Shown: in pieces, positions 45,550 to 58,500 of the stretch | Layout of the letters: the number at the start of each line of letters is the position of its first letter | How positions within the stretch are numbered: position 1 is the first letter of the stretch | DNA from: Amia ocellicauda | Lineage: Eukaryota; Chordata; Actinopteri; Amiiformes; Amiidae | NCBI RefSeq assembly: GCF_036373705.1 | Contig: NC_089858.1 | Span: 35,188,749-35,252,748, forward strand | DNA: 64,000 nucleotides | Direction: 5' to 3' | Notes under the pieces: generated by a model | What the model was told of the DNA's origin: nothing | Seen by the model: the letters and a program-made list of their open reading frames with translations, nothing else | The model's database searches: none | Made by a program: the position numbers and the translations under genes

Positions 45550-47494
45550 ATGACAGAGCTGAGGCACCGGGGCCCGCAGGAGAATGAGATGCAACAACAG
45601 CCCGATGACAAGGTAACATTAAGCGCCAGTCTGGTTCTCTGTTACAACAGGCTGTTCGCTGGGCTGAGCTGATCGGACTGTTACCTATGTATTTGTACCC
45701 TTAGTTCACAGTCGGTAGCTGCAACGGGGATAATTGCAGAAAAAAATATAATTCACAGCTCGAAGAGGTTGTTCGTCCGTGATTTGCATTAAAAAAAGAA
45801 ACGTGTAGTTCAGTGTTGTCGAACCGTGCGTGGAACGAGTGTTCAATGTTCTAGAACCAAAATATTGGAATGAGTGGTCAGTGCTCTAGAACTGTGCATG
45901 GAATGGGGTGTTCGATGTTCTAGAACCGTGTGTTGCATATGTGGTTTTAAAGTTGCTCACCAGCGTAATAGCGTAATGAAATGGAAGCTATTTTTATGAT
46001 AACGTGTTCTGTTGATATTAGCGTTTGTATTGCATCCAGTGGCATGACTGTAATGTCTCCCTCTTACATTTGAATGGCGGCAGCACAATTAAGGAATCTG
46101 CAACAGATTCTAGAGCACGTCTAAAACGTTATCAGAATAGTTATGTTTGCATTATGTATTTGTCCGCTACGTACGAGCGCCATAATAACAATAACAACAA
46201 TGACAGCCCATGCCTGAAGGACAGAGATGAAGGGGCTGTTATGTATTATTATTTATATTACACACACACCCGTGCACACAGCTGGCCAGCTGCAGATGCT
46301 ACAGCTAAATCTCATAAAATGGAGGGGACAGATAGCGAAAACATTGCTTGTGTAGTTGAATAGAGGGTGGGGGTTGATGTGCTAATGGCCGGGAGAAGTA
46401 ATGGTAGTCTTGCGGTAACCATGGTTTCCGGACGATGACGCAACTCCATCCTTTGGACAGGCTGATAGGTCGGTCATAAATAAATCCTCAAAAGAGCCGT
46501 TCGCAGTTATTAAAAGGAAAAACGCGAAAAAGACTGTATCAATTTACTTAGGATTCCTGTTTTGTATGGAAAGCATTTATGTTATAGTCATAAAAAGCTG
46601 CTGTACATCACTTCTGGTTGCTTAATGTCATGTTTGGTTACACTTTCTTGGTGTTGTGTTGTAGGGTTTAGGGCACAGTTTGCAAACTTCATGCAGAGCA
46701 AGTCGTCTTGAACTAAAGCCTCTGCTAAATGGCTGAACCATAATGATGTTGATGATGAAGCTTCCCAAATCTCATGTTTCTGCCCCAGTTGTTTTGATAT
46801 CACATCCTTATATGACTGGGTTTCCAGCTCTGGCAGTGACTAAGCCTGGTGTGCAGTGTTTTGGCCATATATGTTACTAACTGCAGCCAGCACTTGACAC
46901 CAGCAGACAGCCTATTGTGGCTGTGCTATATTCACGGACTTCAGTGAGACCCTGGCAGCTGGACTATTTTAAGAAGGAAATCTTCTGGAGAGAAGTGTGG
47001 GCAGTCCTGCTTCTCCAGCCACAGCCCATTAGTGCAAACATCGTGGGTTAATTTGGGCTCATCACACAAGACACATTAAGAGCGTGATTATACTGAAACC
47101 TCGTTATTGTCAAACACAGTGGTCATTATTCTGTCACCCATGCAGCATGTTTATAACTGCACAGAGGTCTTCTACTGTAGCCTAACCAAACAGGTTCAGA
47201 AAACCTTCTCACAGTTTAAAAATAAAATATTACCATTTTGCAGAAGAAAAGAAATAAGGAAAAACATGCATGGACTTGCCAACTCCCTGAATTTTCTCAC
47301 AAGAGATTAACAAATGAAGATGCCACTCCCTGTGAAGTCAGAGGATTAAGGTTGTAGTTTCATAGTCCATCTGTGTTTCTGTGCTCTACCATTACTATTA
47401 TCTGTCCTGCTGGCTTTGAACCGTGAACTCTCCTGACTTTCCTGTTTATCTCAAATTCAGTGTATACACACACACACACACACACTATGGTGGG

Positions 47495-47526
<32 letters not shown>

Positions 47527-49543
47527 TTTATTTAGTTCAATTAAGGAACTGAGATCTCGGTTGGAACAATATCTAGCAGGACACAGAGTCCCAAGTACCA
47601 GCTTTGCAAACTACTGATTTGTAGCTGAAGAAGACTGTCCGCACTGCACCTGAATTAATACAGAATTCCAAAAGACTGATGTATTTATTTTTTAACCTGA
47701 GTCAATAATATGAACAGCTGGTCAGGGCACATTCAATGGGAAGCATCAGAGCTTGAGAAAATGTAAATATTTACCTATGAATCTGAGGCATCAGGCATTG
47801 TGCTCAATCTTTGTGTGTTACCTGGCAGGTAAGACAGCTGGCTGTTGTTTGAGGTGGGGTGTTCCTAGCAGTAGAACAAAAGGAGCAGATCCTGAATGAC
47901 AGCGAGGCCCACAGGATCTAAAACACAGAAGTGGAGAGGAACATGTAGACTCACATGGCTGGGCAGTTTGAGACGTGCATTGTGTTTAGCTGCTTTTTTT
48001 ATGTTTATTTTTTAATCCAGGTTTATTCTTCTACATATATTAAAATACATGATGTGTAATCTGGATTTGCTGCTATAGAAAATGGTGATGAAAAAAAAAA
48101 GAAAAGAAAAATCTGCTGAAAGGATAATGCAAGTCAGACACTGTTGAAATATTAGACAATTATTATAGTCCGGGAAGTGAATCATCAGCCCTGATTAAGA
48201 CTTAACTCTTTGTGAAGCAAGGGAGGATTTTGATTATTCTGCCTGAAACGCTTACAGTGCATTTCAGTAGAACAGTTTATTTATTTTTGTGTGATTAATT
48301 AAGACTGGGACTGTGTTCTCTTGGGGAACAGAGCATGGAGGTTTCACTCCATTACAGACAGAAGCGAGCTGAGCAGCACCTCAAAAACAACTCCTTTCCT
48401 GCTCCATCTGAAGAATGCATTTCCACTTCCTCTCAGTAATCCCGTGGGCGCTGCTTCATCAGTAGTATGTGAAAATGGCTGGTCAGTGCCAGCAGTCCGG
48501 GTGAAGGATGTGTTGATATTGTAGATCTCGTAATTCATAGGCTAGCTAATGGATTTCGCACCCACATGAATGGAAGGAAAAAGAGAGGATGGGGTATTAT
48601 GAGGAAGAAAACAATTAAACACACTTGCTCTGCCGCTGTGGTGTGATTTGCAATGCAAATACAGCAACTTTCCAATTCAAAAGCACTATGACCACAACAG
48701 ACAGGGAATCTGATTTAACCGGTGTTCTTATTTTATTTGAATTGTTGTGGTTTGATCTGTTTGTTTGTACGTTTATCATTTGCTAGAAGCATTTTTGTGT
48801 TTAAGTAATATAAATACAAGTATAAATCTATATGATTCACATTCCTTCACATCCAATTGGAAGGCCTCAGATACAAACGCATCTCCGACGGGCCTGTTTG
48901 TAGGGGAAGTGGACGGTTTCTGGTCTGTACAAAAGGAACAGACAGACGCTCGTATCCCTGTGTCCTGCTTGTGTGTCTTCGACAGGAAGCATCCAGCTTT
49001 CCTTAGCGTCCAGAAGGATCTTGTTTTGTCATCCAGGGCTGAGTGGCAGGATGTGGTCTCCATAACAACCCCCAGAACCTGGGCTTTCCAGAAGCGAGAC
49101 TATTGCAGATTGAGGGACTGTGTGGATTGATATACATAAATACATGTGTGTATATAAAGAGAGAGTGAGTCCATCTAATATACTCATGGCAGGTAGGCAG
49201 GTGGTTAACCAGTCACCCAGAGTTTATCTAGGTCACAGATTTGGAGTCCGCTGTCAGTGTAGGGGCCTGTCACTACCTTAATTGTCCTGTCACTGCAGCC
49301 TATATTGTGAGCTAAACATCTGTAGCCACTACTCAATTCTGCACAGCCTTCATTACTCAGCCTACTAAAAGCAGATATGACTTTCTTCGCATGAGGTACA
49401 TTTACTGCTGGTTTTAACAAAACCAACTTGCTGTGAAGGGCCATTCACATAGTATGAACACACAGGGTCATGCCAGCACCCTGGACCTGGAATCTCTAGA
49501 ACTGGACAGAATAAGGGCAAGTCTAACATCATCCACCACTCAC

Positions 49544-49577
<34 letters not shown>

Positions 49578-52500
49578 AAGGGCTCAGAGTCAGAGGTGAG
49601 GACAGATGGAGAGGCGGCCTCAGACAGTGAGACGAAGCAGGACTCGGGGGTTCCTGAAATCCCCCCTACTGCCGATGACACCCCCGAGGTCCTCAACAAG
49701 GCCCTGTCAGGATTGTCCTCACGGTAACTCCCTTCCTGCCAGAGCGTCTGCAAGCACCTCCAGCACCTGGGCTCATTTGTTTGCATCTGCCTCGTGCTAT
49801 TTTGCATTCATTAGCGTATAGGAAAATGACAGCCCTCGTGAAGGTGAAACGTATAGCTTCAGGTTAGGAGAGCACAAGCCCCCACACCCCAGAGCCCACT
49901 CACTTAAAGGACAAGTTACATATTGATGTTGCCTTTATTTTTCAAATCAGTATTAAGAAAAAAACTACAATGACCTTACACTCTTATGAAAAGGGGAAAG
50001 AACAATTAAATGATAGAACGTAATGCATGTTCCTTGGCACACAAAGTACACACTCTGTAAGAACACAGAATGCTTCCCAAGTTAAGCGTTGTGCTGTATT
50101 CGTCTCTCTTGTTTCAGATGGAGGAACTGGTGGGTTCGTGGCATCCTCACTCTCGCCATGATCTCCTTCTTCTTCCTCATCATCTACCTGGGCCCAATAG
50201 TCTTAATGATGATCGTAAGTCCATCCTCCGTGTTCTTGGACGACCACCTGGCTTAAGCTGGCTTCTCGTTTTCTGTCAAGACACTGAACCCTGGCACCAG
50301 ACATAAAGATGTTATTGTCAGCTGCTGGCGGTTAGGGACTGACTCTGGTTCTGCCCCCCTTTGTGTGCAGGTGCTGTGTGTGCAGATCAAGTGTTTCCAT
50401 GAGATCATCATGATTGGCTACAGCGTCTACCACTCCTACCACCTCCCCTGGTTTAGGACCCTCAGCTGGTGAGCATTCCTGCCAGCACCACCGACTTTGC
50501 ACACCCACACTGTGTTTGCTTGTTTGTACAGTGAGGGAAAAAAGTATTTGATCCCCTGCTGATTTTGTACGTTTGCCCACTGACAAAGAAATGATCAGTC
50601 TATAATTTTAATGGTAGGTGTATTTTAACAGTGAGAGACAGAATAACAGCAAAAAAATCCAGAAAAACGCATTTCAAAAAAGTTATAAATTGATTTGCAT
50701 GTTAATGAGGGAAATAAGTATTTGATCCCCTATCAATCAGCAAGATTTCTGGCTCCCAGGTGTCTTTTATACAGGAAACGAGCTGAGATTAGGAGCACTC
50801 TCCAAGGATGTCAGGGACAAGATTGTAGACCTACACAAGGCTGGAATGGGCTACAAGACCATCGCCAAGCAGCTTGGTGAGAAGCTGACAACAGTTGGTG
50901 CGATTATTCGCAAATGGAAGAAACACAAAATAACTGTCAGTCTCCCTCGGTCTGGGGCTCCATGCAAGATCTCACCTCGTGGAGTTTCAATGATCATGAG
51001 AACGGTGAGGATTCAGCCCAGAACTACACGGGAGGATCTTGTTAATGATCTCAAGGCAGCTGGGACCATAGTCACCAAGAAAACAATTGGTAACACACTA
51101 CGCCGTGAAGGACTGAAATCCTGCAGCGCCTGCAAGGCCCTCCTGCTCAAGAAAGCACATGTACAGGCCCGTCTGAAGTTTGCCAATGAATGATTCAGAG
51201 GAGAACTGGGTGACAGTGGTCTCAGATGAGACCAAAATCAAGCTCTTTGGCATCAACTCAACTCGCCGTGTTTGGAGGAGGAGGAATGACCCCAAGAACA
51301 CCATCCCCACCGTCAAACATGGAGGTGAAACATTATGCTTTGGGGGTGTTTTTCTGCTAAGGGGACAGGACAACTGCACCACATCAAAGGGACGATGGAC
51401 GGGGCCATGTACCGTCAAATCTTGGGTGAGAACCTCCTTCCCTCAGCCAGGGATTTGAAAATGGGTCGTGGATGGGTATTCCAGCATGACAATGACCCAA
51501 AACACACGGCCAAGGCAACAAAGGAGTGGCTCAAGAAGAAGCACATTAAGGTCCTGGAGTGGCCTAGCCAGTCTCCAGACCTTAATCCCATAGAAAATCT
51601 GTGGAGGGAGCTGAAGGTTCGAGTTGCCAAACGTCAGCCTCGAAACCTTAATGACTTGGAGAGGATCTGCAAAGAGGAGTGGGACAAAATCCCTCCTGAG
51701 ATGTGTGCAAACCTGGTGGCCAACTACAAGAAACGTCTGACCTCTGTGATTGCCAACAAGGGTTTTGCCACCAAGTATTAAGTCGAAGGGGTCAAATACT
51801 TATTTCCCTCATTAACATGCAAATCAATGTATAACTTTTTTGAAATGAATTTTTCTGGATTTTTTTGTTGTTATTCTGTCTCTCACTGTTAAAATACACC
51901 TACCATTAAAATTATAGACTGATCATTTCTTTGTCAGTGGGCAAACGTACAAAATCAGCAGGGGATCAAATACTTTTTTCCCCCACTGTATGTATGTATA
52001 AACAATAATAATACATTAATGAGAGTTGCATCTTCACACAATAACATCAATGGGATTTTAAGCTGATATTCCTAGTGCAGAACTGCATGTATGGACCAGC
52101 GAGCTTCTATGGGCGAGAGGGGTGTCTTGGGGCACAATGTGGGTGATCTCTGTAGGTCCTCGCCGCTCACCACTGCTGCAGTTAAACAGAAGGTGTACTA
52201 GACACACTGGAGAGTCCCTGAACTTTATATTTATGTATTTAATCTCTCTCTCTCTCTCTCTCTCTAAATGTACATCACAAGACTGGAAAGTTTTTTTTTG
52301 TGTGTTCTGCAAATCAGTGAAACACTTGCTGTAATGCTCAACAGTTGCCGCCCTTCCTTGCAGGTACTTCCTGCTGTGCGTGAATTACTTCTTCTACGGC
52401 GAGACGGTGACGGACTACTTCTTCACCCTGGTGCAGCGTGAGGAGCCGCTCCGGATCCTCAGCAAATACCATCGCTTCATCTCCTTCGCCATGTACTTGA

Positions 52501-55500
52501 CAGGTTTGGGATTGCACCACAGAGGGCTGCAGACTCCTCCTGCTCTGCCCATACACCCCTCTCCCTTTCCAGAAAACAGTGACCACTCTTGCTTGTTTGT
52601 TTGTTGAGATCCATCTGTATGCTCCAGCTGAGAGGTGTAGGTCTGGTACCAGGCAGGGCTGCCTTATGCACTTCAGGGTTCAGATGGGTGATGTTGGCAA
52701 CTCTCTTTGACTCTCCACACCACCCGCCATGTTGCAAACGTACAGGGGCACTCAGTAAAAGGGCTTTCACACCGGACACACGGCAGATCCCACTGAATTA
52801 AATGGAGATGGGAGCGCAGAGGGGCAGACGAGATCAAATATATTAAACTTTCACCATGCTGTAATGTAAACACCAATCAGCCAATTGGAGAAAAGATATC
52901 GAAATTGTCTAAATGGAGGAGCAACTTATCAGTTATTATTTTCATATTTAATATTAAGTGATAATTGTCAATACAATGAAAAGCCATTCAACTTTCAATT
53001 TGCAGAAGCCAATATAGTCCAAAAAATGATTTGCTATTGATCAGCAGGTTGTTAAGGGGGCTTTTCAGCATTGCAATTTGTCTAATTAATGGAAGGTTTC
53101 AAGAAACTATTGCATGATATTATAATGTTAGCAAATATATTAAAATAATAACAAAAAAAGTATTAAGTACCTGCAAAGGTTTTGTTATAAAAGAGACAGT
53201 GCTGTGATTAAATTGTAAACATCCTTAACATCAGTCCTTTCTGGTTGCAATTCATAGTACATTGCTCAGTGGATTGTGCAACAGTACTGCTGCAATCAAA
53301 TTAAACTTTGTGTGATATTCGATAAATGGTGGATGTGCAGGATGCTGCTCAATTAAAATAAATAGAATAATACTAAGACTATAATATGATTTTATTATAC
53401 ATATTATTATATATATGTTATTATAAATGTACAATAGCGTGGGTACATTGAGTGCTTTTAGATTATTGTGCATGGGATTATGATGGTTTGGAGGAGGTGG
53501 GGTTTAAAAATATTGATGTAGGTCTATGCATTTATTTTGTGTAATAAATGCATATAGATTTATGCCGTGTCCAGTGTGAAAGCACCTTAACTACTGCTAC
53601 AGAACTGTGCACAGTATGACATCGCCTTCAGATCAGAACAGAAGCCAGAAGTAGCTCCCCCAGGGTGATGCACAGTGACAGAGGCCCAGTACAAATTATG
53701 AGGGTCCATGTGTGAAGCCCTTTAACGTCAGCGTCTACACTCCCCCTCCTTGGCCTTGTCCTGACATGAAACAGATCAGGCCAGTGTACCAGTGAAGTGT
53801 GTCTGTATATATGTATTTTCTGTGGAACTGCAGTGGAATATTGAATTGCTTTCTCTGGTAAAGATGTGTTCGCAAGAGTCAGGGACAGCAACTCAGAGCC
53901 CTAAAACTGACACACTCATGACATGCAGCGATGCACAAGGACCCTAAGATGGCTCCTCGTCCTCCTTTATGAGGCAAAAACAACTTAATCACTGTGCTAT
54001 GGCTCTAACTCCCCAGCTCTGAATATCTCAGCATCTCGTTGTATTCCAGTTCGTATGCGAACTGCACTTTTTTTCTTTTCTCTCTCCATCCTTTTGACTT
54101 GCTCTGAACAGGATGTGGTTGAGCTTAGTCACACAGCACTCTCTACTGCAAGGAGGTGTTCAGTGCCTGGGAGATACAGCACCAGAGCTCAGATACTCCA
54201 GATCAGCAGCACTGCTAAAACACAACTCAAAGATTACACATACAGGAAATAGTGTTTTGGAAAGATTCTGTAGATCTCTAGCAGTGCAGAAAACCATTTT
54301 AAAGATAGTCCTTTGAAAGGTGTGTGATTGTACATCAGTACTGTCTGATAGTATAGGTTTCTTGTGTTTTTGGGGGACAGGAGTGGGGGGGCAGTGCCAG
54401 TGCTTGTGCTATTAGTGATTACTATTAATCTAAGAAAAATAAATAAACAGTTTGAGGCTGTTATGTGGGCAGCAGTATAATGTTTTTTCTCTCTCTCCCC
54501 TCCCCCCCCCCATCTTCATTCTTTGAAGTTTAAAAGGCCATGCCGTTATATTAACACTGCGGGCGCTTATCAAAGGGAAGCCCTTGTGGTACCTGCTAGA
54601 CTGCATATTAACAGAGAGAGTACAGCTTGCCTGGCCCAGAGGCACCCAGACAAACACCACCAACACTTACGCACACCTCCCACTAGGGCTGTGCCGGTAA
54701 ACGGTATACCGCCTCACCGTGGTGAAAAATAATTGATCGTCAATACAGCTCCTTTAAAAGTTGGGATTTTAACTTGCAATTTGGAATGTAATTTGCACAT
54801 CGTTCTTTTAATTTTTAATTTTATTGTTTGTGTTTGTATTTATTAATAGTTCATTTTATATTAGTGTAGAAACTAGTTCTACTGTGTGATTGAACAATAA
54901 AACAGAAGAGTCATCCTACTTCCTACTTCCCCCACGGTAATACTGATCAACCGCGTTTATACCAAAAATCTGTCACCGACACAGCCCTGCCTTCCACACT
55001 GATGCGCACAGTGCAGGAGCCACGGTGCCCATAACTGATGCATCAACACTGGGAGATGCTGAGAGTTTACTCTACGACCCCTAGGGGACACACCTACAAA
55101 AAGCTTTCTGTAACTGCGCAGCCTAGTTACCCTGCACACATACCCCAGAGCCTGGGTTTTGACTTTGTGATTGACACGTGGGTCGATCCTTTCTCGTGTG
55201 CATACTTCCAGAGCATAGAGGCAAGCCTGTATCCACAAATCCACGGATATGGAAAAACTCAGGACTGACTGGCTTGAATTTACCTAAACTCTAAACTCTA
55301 ATATGCATTACGTTTTATCATTTAATTGTTTGTTTTTATTTCAGGGTTCTGCATGTTCGTGTTGAGCTTGGTCAAGAAGCACTACCGCCTGCAGTTCTAC
55401 ATGGTAAGCCTGGCTCTGTACTTGTGTGCCCGTCATTCCTTTTAGTGCAAGTATTTGGATAAGGGCGAGATAAGAAGTGGCGGTAAAGTACGATAAGCAT

Positions 55501-58500
55501 AGGGAACGAATGCCAAGCCTGGACTTAAGGATGTGATGAATGTGAAAAATGATTTCCCCCAGGGTAGGTATGAACATATTTAAGTAGCTAGCTAGTGCCA
55601 CCAGTCCAGTGCAATTGCTTCCATACAGGGTTTGCTTGTTTATTGAAAGCAGAACAGATCTCCCAGTGAACTGAACTGCATGCACTGTCTCTCTCGCGCT
55701 TCCTTACAGTTTGGATGGACTCATGTGACACTATTGATCGTTGTGACACAGTCTCACCTGATCATCCACAATCTCTTTGAAGGCATGATCTGGTAATGTC
55801 TCTCACAGCTCTTAGAGTCAAGGGGGTGACTTTTAACTTGTGCATTTGTTTTGTCCCTGGGAAACACTTTGTATTTCGATGTTTGTGGGTTCCACCTTTG
55901 ATTTGGTTATAAATGGTGCCCTCTGGTGGTGGCAAGTTGCTTGTATTGCGATACAGCTGTCTTGAGGGGTTGGGTGGGGGGATCTGAAATCATGGCACTT
56001 TAATAATGAAAAAGCCCAGGATGTACTTTGTATATGCTGTTGCAAGCAACTGTGGGAAATGCTGAGCTGGACTGTGTGGATTTTGCAGGTTCATCGTGCC
56101 CATCTCCTGTGTGATCTGCAATGACATCATGGCCTACATGTTTGGCTTCTTCTTTGGCCGCACTCCACTCATTAAGGTCAGGGCCCATCTTCGGACAACT
56201 GCATTAATTAATTTCAGTATTATTTTATTAAGGGGGTACAAATGTGTTGATGGTTTCCCATTGTGTTTGCACAGCTGTCTCCAAAGAAGACCTGGGAAGG
56301 CTTCATAGGAGGATTTTTCGCCACGGTGGTGTTCGGACTTCTGGTAAGATCAGGCAGGACTCTTTATCCACACTGACCTACAATGATAATAATTTCCTAA
56401 TAGGCATACCCTGTAAATCTCAGTTATTGCAGACGGTTTTGAAAACACACCGCCCCCTTCGGCCTGCCCTGATCCTCTCCTGTTCTCTCCTCAGCTCTCC
56501 TATGTGATGGCGGGGTACCGCTACTTTGTGTGTCCGGTGGAGTTCAACAACGACTCCAACAGGTTCACTGTGGACTGTGAGCCGTCCGACCTCTTCCAGC
56601 TGCACAACTATGGCCTGCCAGCTGTCCTGCAGTCTCTCACTGGCTGGGTACGGCTTTTGCCATCAGAGTCGAGTGCGGTCAATCATTCGAATCTCTGCGG
56701 AGTGGCTGAACACAAAATTCGAGACTGGAAGTGGAAGAGTATAGTAAAGTCTTCTCCTCTGTCTGTCTCTCTCTCTCTTCAGAAAACCGTGCGGATGTAC
56801 CCCTTCCAGATCCACAGCATTGCTCTGTCCGCCTTCGCCTCCCTCATGGGGCCCTTTGGGGGTTTCTTCGCGAGCGGCTTTAAGAGAGCCTTTAAGATCA
56901 AGGTAAGAGCTCTGTCTTCTCTGGGGGCGTGTTCAACCTGTCCTCTGCTGCAGTCCAGAACACAGTGCTCAATGGAGGCCTTCGATCTTGCTCTGCAGAC
57001 AGCAGCGGCAACCTGTCATTTCTGCCTGCCTGTCTGCCTCTGCTCAGGGGAGTCAGGAAGCCTAAAAAGCTTCATGCACCGTTACCTCTCTGACCTGCAG
57101 TGCCTCAAGTGAAGAATGTTCCCCCGTCCCCTGCTCTGAAGTGGGCGATGTGAGTTTGTAGCTGACGCAGTGTTGTGTGTTTGTGTGCATTGCAGGACTT
57201 CGCCAACACCATCCCAGGGCACGGCGGAATCATGGACCGCTTCGACTGCCAGTACCTCATGGCCACCTTCGTCAACGTCTACATCGCCAGCTTCATCAGG
57301 TACAGAGCCGCTTTGCTCCAGCAGGGTAGAGTCAACTAAGAGGAAGTTATTTACCAAAGACAGGCTCCTTTTGTGTACCAGATTCTCAGTCCTCCTTGCT
57401 TAGATGTGACGCTAGCGGGCCCCCAGTTAGCTCGATTATAGAAAGCTAGAAAGTAATGCCCCCGTTTCCACTGGCGGACACGTCCGGCCCTGGATGCTTA
57501 AACTGGTGTTTCCACTGGCTTAAGCGTCTGGTTTTGTGGACAGTTAACTATCTGCTGCCAGACGTTGCCATAAGCATCCGTCATACCCATTAAGGAAATA
57601 CTTCACTTTCAGAAGTGAGATGTGTGCTTGAGTTGCAGACAGACAGGGAAGAGATCAGCTACATTATGTTGGAAGATATAATCTCAAGTGCTGTGTGGGA
57701 TCATGAAGAAATTTGTTTTATTTGCAGCATGGAGTGAAAACCACGTACAGAGACAATTACTGCTTACAGTTAATATCCGGCTGTATTAAAAACTTGCCGA
57801 ACACGGATTTCACAGGACCCGGTGCAGTGCCGTGACTAGTGAAAAATAAACTGAAGGATAATAATCAGATCGGTAGTAGCCAAGTGGACGGTGTTTCAGG
57901 CTGTTGTCCTGTGGATGTTGTGCAGTCTGTATAACAGCCCCGCAGAGACAATCAGTATGAAGGCAAACACGATTTAGTTAACGTGCCCATTTACAAGTTG
58001 AATGAATAAATAAATACAGCAGATCTGGGTTTCCCTCTAAAACATTAAGGACTGGTTTAATAAATGCGTCCATTAACGCCATGACTGAAATGTGCACACT
58101 TTAAATTATACCCTGCTATATTGTAGCTGGACGATTAATCGTGAAACATGTATTTTGTTCATCTGTAACTTACTTATCAGATGCCCTTAACCAGTGCAAA
58201 TTAAAAATAATACGGCAAAAAGTGTTGTTTGCAGTTACAAATCTGTAGTAAGAGTAATAAGTTAAGGGAGTCAAGTTGTTCCATTTAAAATGCATATCTA
58301 ATAGCACATTTTGATGATGATTACAATAATAATAAATATCAAATATGTATTGTTATTGTTGCACATGGAAACGTTTTCTTACCGTAAGGCGATGCTTGTC
58401 TGAATATAATGTTTTCTATACACATTTAGCTCTACCTAATATCTCTTAACAGAAACGTGTATTTATTACACTGTCTCCAATCATGTAAAGCATGAAGAAT

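Noticed and set aside
55440-55480. LINE tail copy in CDS2 intron 6
   Set aside because: Only TTGGATAAGGGCG matches; the flanks do not, so chance is likely.
56504-57112. 202-codon open frame in CDS2
   Set aside because: It reads exons 10 and 11 through open intron sequence; the splice sites and CDS2 homology define the true exons.
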